A stretch of DNA of 64,000 bases, taken from contig NC_030681.2 in the NCBI RefSeq assembly GCF_000004195.4, positions 89,721,681 to 89,785,680 on the forward strand. The letters are read 5' to 3'. This document shows, piece by piece, positions 24,482 to 35,689 of the stretch; positions within the stretch are counted from its first letter, which is position 1; each line of letters starts with the position of its first letter. This stretch comes from Xenopus tropicalis (lineage: Eukaryota > Chordata > Amphibia > Anura > Pipidae). A program made the translations under genes and the position numbers. Below the pieces are notes generated by a model. That model was not told the DNA's origin, searched no databases, and saw nothing but the letters and a program-made list of their open reading frames with translations.

Positions 24482-24679
24482 CTGGTTATTATCTTGTATT
24501 CTGAATTTTGCAGACTGCAAAAAATGAAGTAGTTTGTAAACAGTTTGCGAGGACCTGTACTTCTACGTATAGTTATTAACCAGAAACAAAAGTAAAGCTT
24601 TGCAAATTAAGTCTTTTAAACATGAAAATAAAATTTTGCTTAAAGCAGGCTGTTCTTTAAATAAACACAGCATACTTAG

Positions 24680-24890
24680 ATTGTAAGCTCTACGTGGCAG
24701 GGACCTCCTTCCTACTGTGTCTCATACCACATGGCACTTATATATATATATATTTATTGTATTTATTTATTATATCACTTGTCCTCCTTGTGTGTAATTT
24801 TGTATTCTGTAAGATTGTACAGCGATGCGTACCCTTGTGGTGCTTTATAAATAAAGTTATACATACATACATACATACATACAGCATAAT
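24680..24890 (+). mobile_element. L2-type LINE 3'-end fragment with (TACA)n tail
   Basis: Contains gattgtaagctctacgtggc, agggacctccttcctactgt and tgtacagcgatgcgtaccct...ggtgctttataaataaagtt, the typical 3' end of L2-like LINEs, followed by a (CATA)n tail. An internal TA tract lies at about 24739-24752. Only the non-coding 3' end is present. Related minus-strand pieces occur at 41445-41616 and 60560-60655. Confidence 0.7.
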
Positions 24891-24893
24891 GTA

Positions 24894-25199
24894 GAGCAGG
24901 GGTCCCCAACCTTTCTTGCTCGTGAGCCACAGTCAAATGTAAAAAGATTTGGGGAGCAACACAAGCACCATAAAAGTTCATGGAAGTGCCAAATAAGGGC
25001 TAAGATTGGCTATTAGGTAGCCTCTGTGCACACTAACAGCTTACAGGGGGCTTTATTTGGTAGGAAATTTTTATTCAACCAAAACTTGCCCCCAAGTCAG
25101 GAATTCAAAAATAACTACCTGGTTTGGGAGGACTGAGAGCAACATCCAAGGGGTTGGGAAGCAACATGTTGCCCCAAGCCACTAGTTGGGGATCACTGA
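24894..25199. mobile_element. MITE family B, copy 3
   Basis: Begins gcaggggtccccaacctttc and ends ctagttggggatcactga; interior as in the other copies. It inserted directly after the tetranucleotide tail of the L2-like fragment. Confidence 0.85.
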
Positions 25200-26886
25200 T
25201 GTAGAGCATGACGTTCTAAAGCATTTTAAATTGATCTTTATTTTTTATTTGTTGTTTTTAAAATATTTACTTTTTTTCTTCAGTAGCGCTCCAGTTTAGC
25301 AGCTATCTAGGGAGTTTAGCAGCTATCTAGTTGCTACAGTCTAAATTAACCTGGCAACCAGTGGTTTTAGTGCTCTGCTGGTGAAAATTAGCAGGGAAAC
25401 AGAAAATGTTGTTGATATACTGGGGTATTATGGTAGTAATATTTGTGTAGGGAAACATGGCAAAGTTTGCTGTACAGGTGGAACTGGGAGATATTACTCT
25501 TCAGAAGGTAAAGGCTGAGGTAGTTGTAGAGGGAGAAAGGTAAGGATTATATTGGGAAATTGTTAGACATAGTTGAATTAGAGGAAAATGGCGGAGATGA
25601 CTGGCAAGACAGGATTCTATTCTGTATTTAGTGTTTGTGTGTTGCTCATTATATTATTATGTAACCTTTACCTAAATGCATTCCTATATTACATTTTTAG
25701 GTTTAAAATGAGATAGAATTGGTTTTCAAAACACATAATAATAATTTATTCATGTGTACATCCTCCTAAATATTCTTAAAATGAACTTGTTTGTATGGTT
25801 CTTGAAACAATTACACTTTTCGAAGTCATCTAGTGCTTTATGTCCATCACATTGCTCTCTGTTGCCATGCAGAGACTAAACCGGAATTCCTTGCAAGCTA
25901 AAGGCACTGGATAAGACATCTGCACTAAAACAAAACATTCATTTTAGGCAATGGCATATATTGTACCCTGTATAGTTTTCCGGGGAGAAAAGCACAGCAA
26001 GTGAATGCAGATGATTTTTATAGAAGCCAGTGGAGGAAAATACTGAGCTTTTCACAACAAAACAGGATGAGTTTGAAGGTGGACCTGTGGATGCACAAGG
26101 TAAGGAAATAGGGAAAAGATGTGTGCCGGTGGTAGAAGGGGGCGGCATCTGCAATATTGGGTAGTTTTGACTGTAGGGAATGCGGCTTCTTATGGGGCAA
26201 GGGAATAATTGGATGCAGTGCTCTAAAGGGGTGGAATGAGGACCAAGAATGCACTTCTTGGGTGCATGGGAAAGGAAGGTGTAAAAAATGCACCATGTAG
26301 GTAACAAGGGGTGCACTCTAAAAGGAACACAGGATGAACAGTTTGTCAGCAGTATGAAAGAACAGCATTAACTGTTATATTTTTAAAGTAAAAGAGTATC
26401 CACTACTTTTTTTACCCATGAGCCACATTCAGCATGAAAAAAGCTAATTTGGGATGCCAAATAAGGGCTGTGAAGCAGGGGTTACCATTTGGGGCAAAGG
26501 ACACACATGATGGAAAGAAATGCGTAGAAATGCATCGCTTTAGGATGCATGCCAAAGGAGTATTTAACCTTTAACTGCTTAAGCACTTGCACAAAATTTC
26601 CAAGCTATTTTTTTTTAATATTCTGTGATTAATTTAGGGGCATTTCCTGTCTGAACAGTTTAATGCCACAAGACAAATGACAAGACAAATGACTACCTAA
26701 ACTGCTGCATGCACATGTGGATTTGTGTTTTTGATCAAAAATAATTTATTTCCTTGGTACAATAATGTATGAGGCAATACACCAGCAGGTACAATAGGAA
26801 CTCTTATACAGGCATCAGCCCCATTTCCAAAGGGATACACACCTTCTGAGGCATATCGCATTGGAGTCCTTACTCTGGCTGATATT
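25200..26886. other. Intergenic, repeat fragments, no gene
   Basis: 25222-25400 resembles MITE family C (gtttagcagctatctagttgctacagtc ... aacctggcaaccagtggttt), with a short local duplication of tttagcagctatctag. 26410-26475 is a scrap of MITE family B (catgagccacattcagcatg; gccaaataagggctgtgaag). Two minus-strand open frames at 25939-26316 overlap in different frames and have no recognisable domain. Confidence 0.5.
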
Positions 26887-27010
26887 GCCTAGGGTTTATT
26901 TACCCACTACTTCTCCTCAGTTGTGCACAGGACTGCTCTTGCTAACTTTGGGATGTATTATAACAGAAGCTAGGCTAGGCTAGGCTAATTAGTCCTCCTT
27001 TCTGAAGTCC
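26887..27010. repeat. Long inverted repeat, left arm
   Basis: About 120 bp (gggtttatttacccactact ... ttctcctcagttgtgcacagg ... tcctcctttctgaagtcccc) that pairs with 27772-27894 in inverted orientation with scattered mismatches and small indels. A triple ggcta repeat lies in this arm near 26970-26988. The arms enclose about 760 bp without a recognised gene. Confidence 0.8.
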
Positions 27011-27771
27011 CCACAGCCTCAACTTTACTAAGAACTGGGTTACTTTAGGGCTTGATACTGTGGCCCTCTGCTCCCATGCTCCCCAGCAAATCCACCCCTG
27101 GTCACAGATGGAACCCAGTGTCCCAATATACAGCGACCCAATGACCCAATATACAGCGGTGTTTCATTGTAAGTGCACAACACAATAACAAATGTTGCAG
27201 TGTTGGATATCTAATAAAAGCACAAAGAAACATGTAATCTATGCTGGGCTAAGTAGAGAAACAAAATAAACCCCCCGAAGAGCTCCCCTCCCCAACTGCA
27301 CCATCCATACTCCTGAAAATGGCCATGCTCCCCTGAAAAAAGACATAGCATCCAAAGGGGTTGGTTGCAACTATGTTTGTCTGCAATGCTTCTGGTCTCC
27401 TGGTCACCAACTCCACAGTTCTGCTCACACATTCATATACACACTTGTAATGCATCAGTGCATCAGTTAACCAGATACTGATATTTGTGTAAATGAAAAG
27501 CCAAATTGGTCAGTCTGAGGAAGGATTTTTGACCCCCCCCCCTCCCCCCTTGGAGCAAGTGAGTTTAGGAAGAAGAAGGGAGCTAGGAATTAATGTTCTG
27601 CTCTGTGCTTCCATCTAGAAAGCTCAGTCATTGGACAAGTGATTGGTAAGGTAAAGATTAAAATCTTTGGATTTAGGCCAGGGTACAATGTGTGAAATCT
27701 TTTCATTGTCACTACAAATGCCTAGGAGAGTGTAGGTCAGCAATCAAGAATAAGGTAAGTTGCTTAATGGG
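27011..27771. other. Spacer between the long inverted repeat arms
   Basis: Non-coding by inspection. It contains a near-tandem cccaatatacagcg repeat at about 27122-27158 and a C-rich run (cccccccccctcccccc) at 27534-27550. It may be the interior of a non-autonomous DNA transposon bounded by the arms. Confidence 0.4.
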
Positions 27772-27894
27772 GACCTCAGAAAGGAGGACTAATAAGTGAT
27801 AGCCTAGCTCCTGTCATAATACATCCCAATGTTAGTGAGCAAGAGCAGTCCTGTGCTCAACTGAGGAGAAGTAGTGGGGTTAATAAACCCAAGG
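27772..27894. repeat. Long inverted repeat, right arm
   Basis: Reverse complement of the left arm: ggacctcagaaaggaggact ... acatcccaatgttagtgagc ... tcaactgaggagaagtagtg, ending ggggttaataaaccc. The last 12-19 bp overlap the first L1-like codons, so the exact junction is ambiguous. Confidence 0.8.
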
Positions 27895-29818
27895 CAGGTT
27901 GGATTTATCCAAGGCAGACAGGCAGGAGATAACACTAGGAGGGCAATAGACCTTATAGAAGTCGATTGGCTTAATTGGGAATATATGCTAGAACTTCTCC
28001 AGGGCATAGGCGTACAGGGACCCTTTCTCACAGCGATCCAACAACTATATTCAACTCCCACAGCAACACTTAAATTACCAGGAGCAACTGCCAGCACTAT
28101 CTCAATCCGAAATGGTACACGCCAAGGCTGCCCCCTGTCACCTCTTTTATATGCCATAAGCATTGAACCACTTGCCACAGCAATAAGAAACCATCCGGAC
28201 ATCACAGGCTCCAAAATCAAAGAACAAGAATTTGTCATATCCCTATTTGCGGACGATGTCCTCTTAACTCTAACAAACCCAGCAATTTCACTACCTAAGC
28301 TCCATAATCTTGTAGCGACATACAGCAGGATCTCAGGGTATAAACTAAACATAGATAAAAAAAAAAGTTCTCCCCCTCAATATGCCCAAAGAAATGAAAA
28401 ACTGGCTTTCAGGAAAATTTCATTACAAATGGAAAGAGCACTCCCTCAAATATCTGGGGATACACTTAACAAATACATATACGAAGTTATATCTGCACAA
28501 CTATCCACCCCTTATACAAAGCATTAAGAATCTGCTCAATAAATGGAAATCCCAAACAATCTCATGGCTGGGTAGGATTACAACGGTAAAAATGTCTGTG
28601 CTCCCTAAATTATTATTCCTATTCGAGACCCTCCCCATCTCTGTTCCAAAAACGACACTACAAGATATACAAAGGTCTATATTCCAATTCATATGGGGAA
28701 AGTCCAGCCATAGGATTGCCAAGACCGTTATGATGGCAAGCAAGAGACAGGGAGGACTGGCAGCCCCCAATATTCTAAAATATTATGAAGCGGCCCATCT
28801 GTGCCAAATACCTGGCTGGACAACCCTCCATACACGTACAAGGTGGGCCCAAATTGAATCATTATGGATGGAGCCAGTCCACCCTAGTGTTCACATTTGG
28901 GATGTATCCAATCAGCATAAAGTACAGCCTGAGGCTCTGAGTGCAGTTAAGTTCATATTACATATCTGGCAATGCTGTAAGAATAAATACCATTTAATCA
29001 GCCAAAAAACGCTCTTAACCCCAATATTAGCTAACCCCTCCTTCCCCCCAGGGATGTCAACTATGTTCCAATTACATTGGAAGCAGAAAGCACTGTTTAC
29101 GGTACAAGATTTTTTAAACCCACTTACCAACAAGCCTCTTACATTTGAAGCAATTTGCCAGAAATACCAAACTCCCCACACCTTTTTCTATGAGTATATA
29201 CAAATAGCCCACTTTATCCAACCTTTCCTACACAAGCAAACTCAAAGACCCTCTCTCACACGCTTTGAAAATTTATGTAGACAAGGTCTCCCAAAGAAAA
29301 GCCTAATCTCCACCCTCTATAATATGTTGAATGACCTACCAACAGACCCCTTCCCAAAACACAGCTATATGCTTAAATGGGAAAGGATATGTGCAACAGA
29401 AATATCATTGGAGGAGTGGGAAGTAATGTGGGATAATGTTAGACGAAATGTATCCTGTGTTAAGCAACTAGAAAGTATCTACAAAACCCTACTCTTCTGG
29501 TACTATACACCAGAAAAACTGCACAAAATATATCCAAACACCTCACAAATGTGTTGGAGAAACTGCGGGGAAATTGGGACATTGCAGCACATAATGTGGT
29601 ACTGTCCGATTATTAACGTTTTTTGGAGAAGCATAGAGGAATTAGTACATAAGGTCTTTTTTCAGGAAATCAAATTAGATATTCTCTCTACACTAGCCGG
29701 AAAACCCATGGACTATGTAACGGCTAATGAACAGAGACTGTTGAACTACATCTTGACAGCAGCACGACTTGCAATCACGCAAATCATTTTCAATATCTAC
29801 CAACTAATTGAAAAGTAA
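27876..29818 (+). mobile_element. L1-like LINE, truncated at both ends, defective
   Basis: Encodes the C-terminal half of an L1-clade ORF2 protein. Seen in order: QVGFIQGRQAGDNTRR; motif B (NGTRQGCPLSPLLYAISIEPL); motif C with intact catalytic FADD (SLFADDVLL); SGYKLNIDK; then, in a second frame, SLKYLGIHLT, TISWLGRITTVKM, LPKLLFLFETLP, FIWGKSSHR, GGLAAPNILKYYEA and a C-terminal Cys/His block (CWRNCGEIGTLQHIMWYC). The 5' end (endonuclease) is absent, and the 3' UTR and tail are missing after the stop at 29816-29818. Confidence 0.88.
27876..29818 (+). pseudogene. Broken L1-like ORF2 remnant
   Basis: Two lesions are visible. First, the sequence passes from DNTRRAIDLIEV straight into NWEYMLELLQGIG near 27965-27985, leaving no room for RT motif A with its catalytic aspartate, so an in-frame deletion is inferred. 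Second, a +1 frame change occurs at the A-run at about 28356-28365: the first frame (27874-28527) loses family resemblance after NIDKKK, and the second (28382-29818, 478 codons open) takes over. Long intactness of the second frame suggests a relatively young copy. Confidence 0.85.
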
Positions 29819-29820
29819 TC

Positions 29821-30424
29821 ACGTTTTGCCTAGGACAACTCCTACTGACTTTTACATGAACGCGCCAGCTTTTAAAGAAGAAGGAAAGGTAAAAACTTTA
29901 TCAGAAAGGTCAATGTAAATACAGCCATAAGCTGAACTGAGTCCTCTATCTAAAGAAAGACAGAATTTCTTTTCTCCTTTTGTGTAAACATCAGACTTCC
30001 TCTTTCTCAGAAAAAGCCTTCATTCCCAGGGCCAGAGTATTTGCAGCTCTCTCCTCTCTCCCTTCTCCTGACCCCCCCCCCATAAGAATTAAAAAAACTC
30101 ACTTCCCCCTCAGGAACGTGAAATGTGAGCTACCAGTCCCTAGAGCTGCAGCAGGAAGCTGTGAAGACCAAGCTAAAATGGCAGCTGCAATTTTACAGTT
30201 TTACAAAGGGAGCTTCTAGGGCTCTTTACTCAGGTATGGTAAAGCTTTCAGCAGAATAAATATAGTGTTCTAGGTGACACTAATGTGATGAATCTATTGG
30301 CAGTAAAATGCCAAAATGACTTTCCCTCTCCTTTAAATGCTGAAATTTGAGTTTTTCACGCTTTGAGTGATTGTATTTTTAAAATTTCCATAAAAATGTA
30401 AATGTTGACAAATCAGCCCCTCAG
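29821..30424. mobile_element. Decayed MITE (GCCTAGGACAACTCC family) interrupted by a T2-like element
   Basis: Left part 29826-29871 (gcctaggacaactcctactg...cttttacatgaacgcgccag) and right part 30337-30424 (ctgaaatttgagtttttcac ... gttgacaaatcagcccctca) continue each other when 29872-30336 is removed, as in the related copy at 6937-7170. It abuts the L1-like stop codon directly. Confidence 0.7.
29872..30336. mobile_element. T2-like MITE, subfamily 1, copy 1
   Basis: Bounded by TTAA on both sides (ttaaagaagaaggaaaggta ... gactttccctctcctttaa). Interior: ttatcagaaaggtcaatgta, aatacagccataagc, cattcccagggccagag, aaatggcagctgcaatttta and agaataaatatagtgttcta. Copies with the same blocks lie at 48546-48978 (reverse) and partly at 57014-57452. 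Confidence 0.85.
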
Positions 30425-31529
30425 TATTTTAGCTAACAGAAGGCTGCATGTTTCTGTTTTAATTGGTAATCAGCAGAGATGCATGCTGCAGAACTGCATT
30501 TGTTTCTATGCAGACATAACATGTATACAAGCTGATTAATAATCAGTCATACAGTATGTATAGTTTATTTTTGGTCGGTTTTAAAGAGATCGGGTAGCAA
30601 TGTTGAGTGCATTTTACAGTAACCCAACACAGTGCTATAGATAGAAACTTTCCTTAACATTTGTACATAACACAAGTAAGCTGTACAGCCAAGCACGAGA
30701 TATATCACCATAATCCATAACTAAAGGGATACTATCATCACTTACAGCTCAAACTTGTAGCTTGTACTTTCTAATCTGTGTCTGGCAAGATTTTTGTTTT
30801 TTGTAGAAACCAGATTGGCATCAATTTGCTCAGCCACATTCACTTGCAACATATTCCTTGGTTTTCTTTCATTCCACCAACATGCTTTTGGATGCCGGCA
30901 TGAATAAATCAACAGCTTCTTCAGTAGTTGGCATTATTTATTATTAATAATAAATTATCCTATTTAGTGTTTAATGCATGCTTTGCTTAGCTAGTTTCTA
31001 AGCTTCTTTCAAGCTGCATGTGTTGAGTAAGGAGCTAAATGAGAAGTCAAAATACTTTGATGCTTCTGTACCACTTTGGGCCATGAGTGACTGAGATACT
31101 TTTTGGGATAACTGGATAACATTGTAAGCAACTTCTGATACACAGCTTTTAATAAGCAACATGCAAGAAAAATTCTGACTCTCTTACAGATAAAATCACT
31201 GTAACTGTATTTCTGCAGAGGCTCATTGTTGCCATCTTCTTCAGCACCTGGCGTCTTCTCTTCATTCTGGGAAGGTGCATGTGCAGTAGAGTGAAAGGCT
31301 GAACTTAGACGCAAAGAGGCAGCTTTTTCACTTACTGCGCAGGAACCTGTCTAGAAAGACGAGCCGGAAAGAGACAAAATTTAAGTGACAAATAAGCTCC
31401 TACATAAATACCCAGTGCAGTTGTAAGTGAACAGGGCAGCAGCTCAGGGTATCAGATAAGTGTTATAATCACTGGGAGGGGCTTAAAATCCCCCCCCCCC
31501 ACTCCAGTAATTATATCTTTCCATCCCCT
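30425..31529. other. Intergenic, no gene seen
   Basis: AT-rich to about 31180. From 31190 to 31533 the sequence (gtgcatgtgcagtagagtga, gcagctttttcacttactgc, cccctttaa end) resembles the core of the palindromic T2-like element at 14539-14960 in decayed form. A C-run lies at 31490-31500. Confidence 0.45.
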
Positions 31530-32041
31530 TTAATGGAGACATATCCTATAACAATTATGAATGTGCCAGTGAATTATACTCCTCTAGATATAGAAGGATT
31601 GTGCTTAAAAATGTTGTGTTTACTAGAACTGATTTTTTGAGAAATTCCACAAAAACCCCCCATCTGTTACACTTTCTGCTGGCTGAATTCTCTGGATGTG
31701 CAGGTGAGCCAGCGGCCCTCAGTACAGGCACTGTAGGATAGGAACCAATCAGCAGCTAGGCTGACCTGATAGGGAACTGAAACCTGTCTGTGCTTGTGTG
31801 ACTGCAGGGCTGTGATTGGATCTCCCCCTCCTACTGTAGTTCTGGCAGGGACCGTTAGGACACGCCCACTCTTCATTTCACATACACAGAGAAGCAAGAA
31901 GATCTATAGGGAGCTCCAATAAAGGGGCCATTGTTACAGATAGGATTAATGTTTAGTCCAAAGGGAAACCAGCACCATATATTATTCATAATTGCCTACA
32001 AAATTAGGGGTTTTCCCATTTATCTAATATGTCTCCTTTAA
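31530..32041. mobile_element. T2-like MITE (TTAAAGGAGACATAT ends)
   Basis: Ends ttaatggagacatatccta and ctaatatgtctcctttaa are inverted repeats flanked by TTAA. No coding capacity. It lies about 230 bp before the duplicated SH3BGRL2 promoter. Confidence 0.75.
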
Positions 32042-32271
32042 GTGCAGAAGTAGGCCTGTTGCAGCCAGGACCGTGTGTTGCTAGGCAACGTGTTTTTTTT
32101 TTCCATAATGTTACATTTACCATGGTGTTTTGGTACTTCTGTGCCAAAGCCCACTTAGGAGTTAAATGGATATGGTGGCAAAGCTATTTGTGGTGCAACA
32201 GGAACGAACTGGTCTACTTTTCACAATCTACACAGTCCTAATGAAAAAGCTAAATCTAAAGGTAATGCTTG

Positions 32272-32885
32272 GTAGTTCCACAAGATGGCGCTGAAGCATC
32301 TTTACATAAGAGCTAAATGCAAAGACAGCAAATCGGCTTGAAACAAAATCTAGATAACACTCCCTATAAGGAAATGGGCCGTCCTAATCCCCAATATATT
32401 TCTTGGCCATAAACCTAACTAGGCGACCTTCTTGTCCCACAAGCCCATATTAAATAGTACAGTTCTCCGAAAAAAAAAAAACTGTAGGACCCAGACTCCT
32501 TTGCTGCCATCTCCTCCCCATCCTGGCCTGGGAGGAGCTCTGAAAGCTGTGGGAGGCAGGTCCAGCCTCAGACTTAGGGAATTGTTGCGCGTTAGTGAAT
32601 GTAGTGGAAGCTGCTAAAGCTGCTGGAGGGGGAGTTTGACGGTGTGGGATCCAGTTTACAACCCAGACAGACGCACACAATAAGCAGGATCCCCTGCTGC
32701 AGGGTTACAGGATAAGCCGCTCCATCCCAGCGAGCAGCTGTCACACAAGGAAATCTGTCTGCTTGCCCGGCTGGCACACAAGGGAGAGGATGGTTACAAA
32801 GGTGTTTAGTCTCTTTCTTCAGCTCTGTTATTGTAAGTAATGCCCAGCGCTGGGGTACAGTTAACTTACCCTTTACTTCCATGGT
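32272..32885 (+). pseudogene. Inverted duplicate of SH3BGRL2 promoter and first exon
   Basis: Diverged copy, in opposite orientation, of 23896-24481. Shared blocks in order: tccacaagatggcgc (32277-32291), aaactgtaggacccag, cctttgctgc, ggcctggg, aattgttgcgcgttagtga, gtggaagctgctaaagctgc, gtgtgggatccagtttaca, gagcagctgtcacac, ttgcccggctggcacaca, agggagaggatggt, then the start codon (32790) and donor GTAAGTAATG (32833). The copy of the 45-nt coding exon is 43 nt, with a 2-base deletion after AAGGTGTTT, so the frame ends within a few codons. The other six differences in that exon are all C/T changes. Small indels occur in the 5' UTR. It points toward LCA5, 4.7 kb away. Confidence 0.9.
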
Positions 32886-34221
32886 TTGCATGGTAGCACA
32901 TTTATATTGCTTGTCTGCAATAGTTGGCACGCACAGCGCAATTTTGCGCACTTTTGAATGAAACGACTTGGACATCACCATTGCAGTGCTCACCGCTGTA
33001 TAAGCATGTCAATAGCAAGGGGAAAGCCAGAGTTGGGGTCACCCCACTGTATGGGGTTTGTTTAGAAATGGCTCCCAGTAGTCAGACTAAGCCTGGAGAT
33101 TCTACTATATACTTTGTGCCAGTTGTAGCGTCATCCTGTTAGATGGCATCACTAGGCAGGCTCTGTACTTTAATCTAACTCGTGTGTGCAACTACCACCA
33201 TAAACACAGCAGTTTCTGCACTTTTAGATTTTCTGTTCCTCTGTGTGAGTAGAATGCTACTGTCACTTTGGCAATAAAAATGATTGTGGCCTCTAAAGCT
33301 TGCTATACACATACAGTTACTGTCGTATGCCAGGCAGTCATAAAAATGATTGGTGTATAGTCATTAACATAAAGACTGATATCTTGCAAAAAACTAGCAG
33401 AAAAGAGCTGTCATCCAGACAGGCCATGCACACAGAGAGCAGTCCTATTTTGATTTAAAATGTCATTAACTGAAAAGATTGTTTATTGTTATTGCAATGT
33501 TAGTATTAAAAATAGTATTTACTGTATCTGAATGATTGCAATATCCATGGCTCAGTAATATCTGTCCAGATGGTTTGAAATCAAACACATCATATGAAAC
33601 CTTATATCTGACAAAAATATTTGTATGTCTGGCTATCTTAAGATTTGTATGACTGAAAACATCAGGCGTTAGGTGCCCACTAAGGACAATGTCACATGTC
33701 ACTTGAATCCAAACCCTTGCTGCTCACCACAGTTCTTTTTCTATTGATACAAATAAAAAGTACTTAACTATGTATATAGTTACAAGACCAGAGCCCATCA
33801 GGTTCAACCCTTCCCTGAACCAAAACTATTGTCTGAAAACATGTTAGTGTGTGCGTTGTCTGGTTATGACTGCATTTTTACTTTATATCCACACCTTTCT
33901 GCCCCAGAATATGTAAGTGATGTCATTATAAACACATGAAGGCCATACATTGTAAAATTTGCTTTTGGCAAGGTTGGCAAATGAACAAATCTTTCCCCCA
34001 ATATGCCCACCTTGGGTGGGTGATATTGATGCGACAACTGCATCAATGAGCCAATGAGGTTCTTGATCTTGATCCCTAGGGCCAAACAATTGCATTGTAA
34101 TGCCACCCTCTACCTATATTGTACTGACTTAGTCTGCAGGCCTGTGGCATTAGCCCCTACACTGGCATCAGCCTTCTTCCTTGGCTGCACTCGGAACCAT
34201 TGCATCCACCCAAGTGCAGGC

Positions 34222-34309
34222 ACTAAAATCAGATAGATGTCAGTGCAGCTACTAACATCAGATAGATGTCAGTGCAGCTACTAACATCAAATAGATGTCA
34301 GTGCAGCTA
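34222..34309. repeat. 29-bp tandem repeat, three units
   Basis: Three copies of actaacatcagatagatgtc-agtgcagct with one or two changes each. It is flanked on both sides by related inverted sequence (caagtgcaggcact on the left, tgcctgcacctgggctgacg on the right), suggesting expansion in the middle of a decayed palindromic element. Confidence 0.85.
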
Positions 34310-35385
34310 CATTTAAGTATGCATTACCTTACTGACATTAAACTATGCATGCCTGCACCTGGGCTGACGCAATGGGTCTTCTACAGCCTGAGGATCAGCC
34401 CCATGTGGCATTATGCTTAAGGTCAGTTATTGTTGTAAATAGCCTCTTTCATGTGACAGCAGAACTACAGCTCCTATCCTCCCACACCACTGGCTTAGCT
34501 ATAAATGTGGAGAGTTGCAGCTTTGTACCGGAAAATTAAAATTAGTCTGTCCTTGGTCTAAATGTCGTGAAAGAGACACAGTGATGTTGAACCCAGCCTA
34601 ACAGTACGTCAGAAATGTCTTTTATAGCTTGAACCATTCTCGTTCTGTAATAAAAACCTATGGCTGTTCTCTATGAGAATACCAACCACATTTTCCTTAG
34701 TGTAAGATTAGACATTTATAAACATAGCTTGTTACACACTGCATTATTTGTAAATATCACCATTTATTCAGCTTTATGTGTTTGTTTTGGTATAAATGAG
34801 TTGACTAGTTTGTTTCTTGGGAGACTGCATCCTAGCAACAGCTGTAAGAGATAAGAGGCCTCCCAGATAGTACATCTGTGTGCTGACCAGGGGGTGGGAG
34901 CACTAGTGTACTAGGTCATACAAGCCAAACGAGCAGCACACAAGCGCCTCCTCTATTTACATTATGTTCAGCTGGGAGTAGAAAGGAGGCAGTTGCTCGA
35001 TTGACTGCTCACTTCCTCTGTGCTTTTACTGGGAATTTTGGTTTGAGCGTGCTCTGGTCTTATCAAATGAGGGAAAGAACTGTACCAAAAATATGAAAAA
35101 CAATGTCTCTTGTTCTATTCAGTACCTCAGTGTCAAATGTAAACATCAGGAGAAATACGATTACACATCACCAGTTGTGCCTTATAATGCTAAAAATTAT
35201 AATGCTAAAAAATTCTCAAGCTAGCTTGAGAATGGGTCCGGAGGGGCCCGAAACGTTGCTCTTGTTTTTTGTATGTACTTGGGCAAATAAAACAGTATCT
35301 AACCACACAGCCTGTGCATGGCCCTAGCCACTTATAGGGGACAGAATAACATACTGTTAACATATTTGCTAATTCTGTTTTATAA

Positions 35386-35689
35386 TGCAGGTATGGGATC
35401 CATTATCCAGAACGTTTCAGTGCCATCTCCCATAGACTCCATTATAAGAAAATAATTATAATTTTTAAAAATTCATTCCTGTTTCTCTGTAGTTATAAAA
35501 CAGTACCTTATACTTGATCCGAGCTAAGATATAATAAATAATTATTGGGGATAAAACAGTCCTATTGGGTTTATTTAATGTTTTAATGATTTTTTTTAGT
35601 GATTTCTTGTATGGAGATCCAAATTATAGAAATATATCTGAAAAAACCCAGGTCTCGAGCATTCGGGGTAACAGGTCCCACACCTGTAT
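35386..35689. mobile_element. MITE family A, full copy
   Basis: Begins tgcaggtatgggatccatta and ends taacaggtcccacacctgta, with the family interior (tctcccatagactccattat; taaaacagtcctattgggttt). Confidence 0.85.

Noticed and set aside
32592..32993. 133-codon minus-strand open frame over the duplicated promoter
   Set aside because: It is antisense to the block homologous to the SH3BGRL2 5' UTR; the equivalent frame is not kept at 23996-24310.
34222..34309. CRISPR-like short tandem array
   Set aside because: Units are directly adjacent without spacers and the genome is vertebrate; it is a simple tandem repeat.
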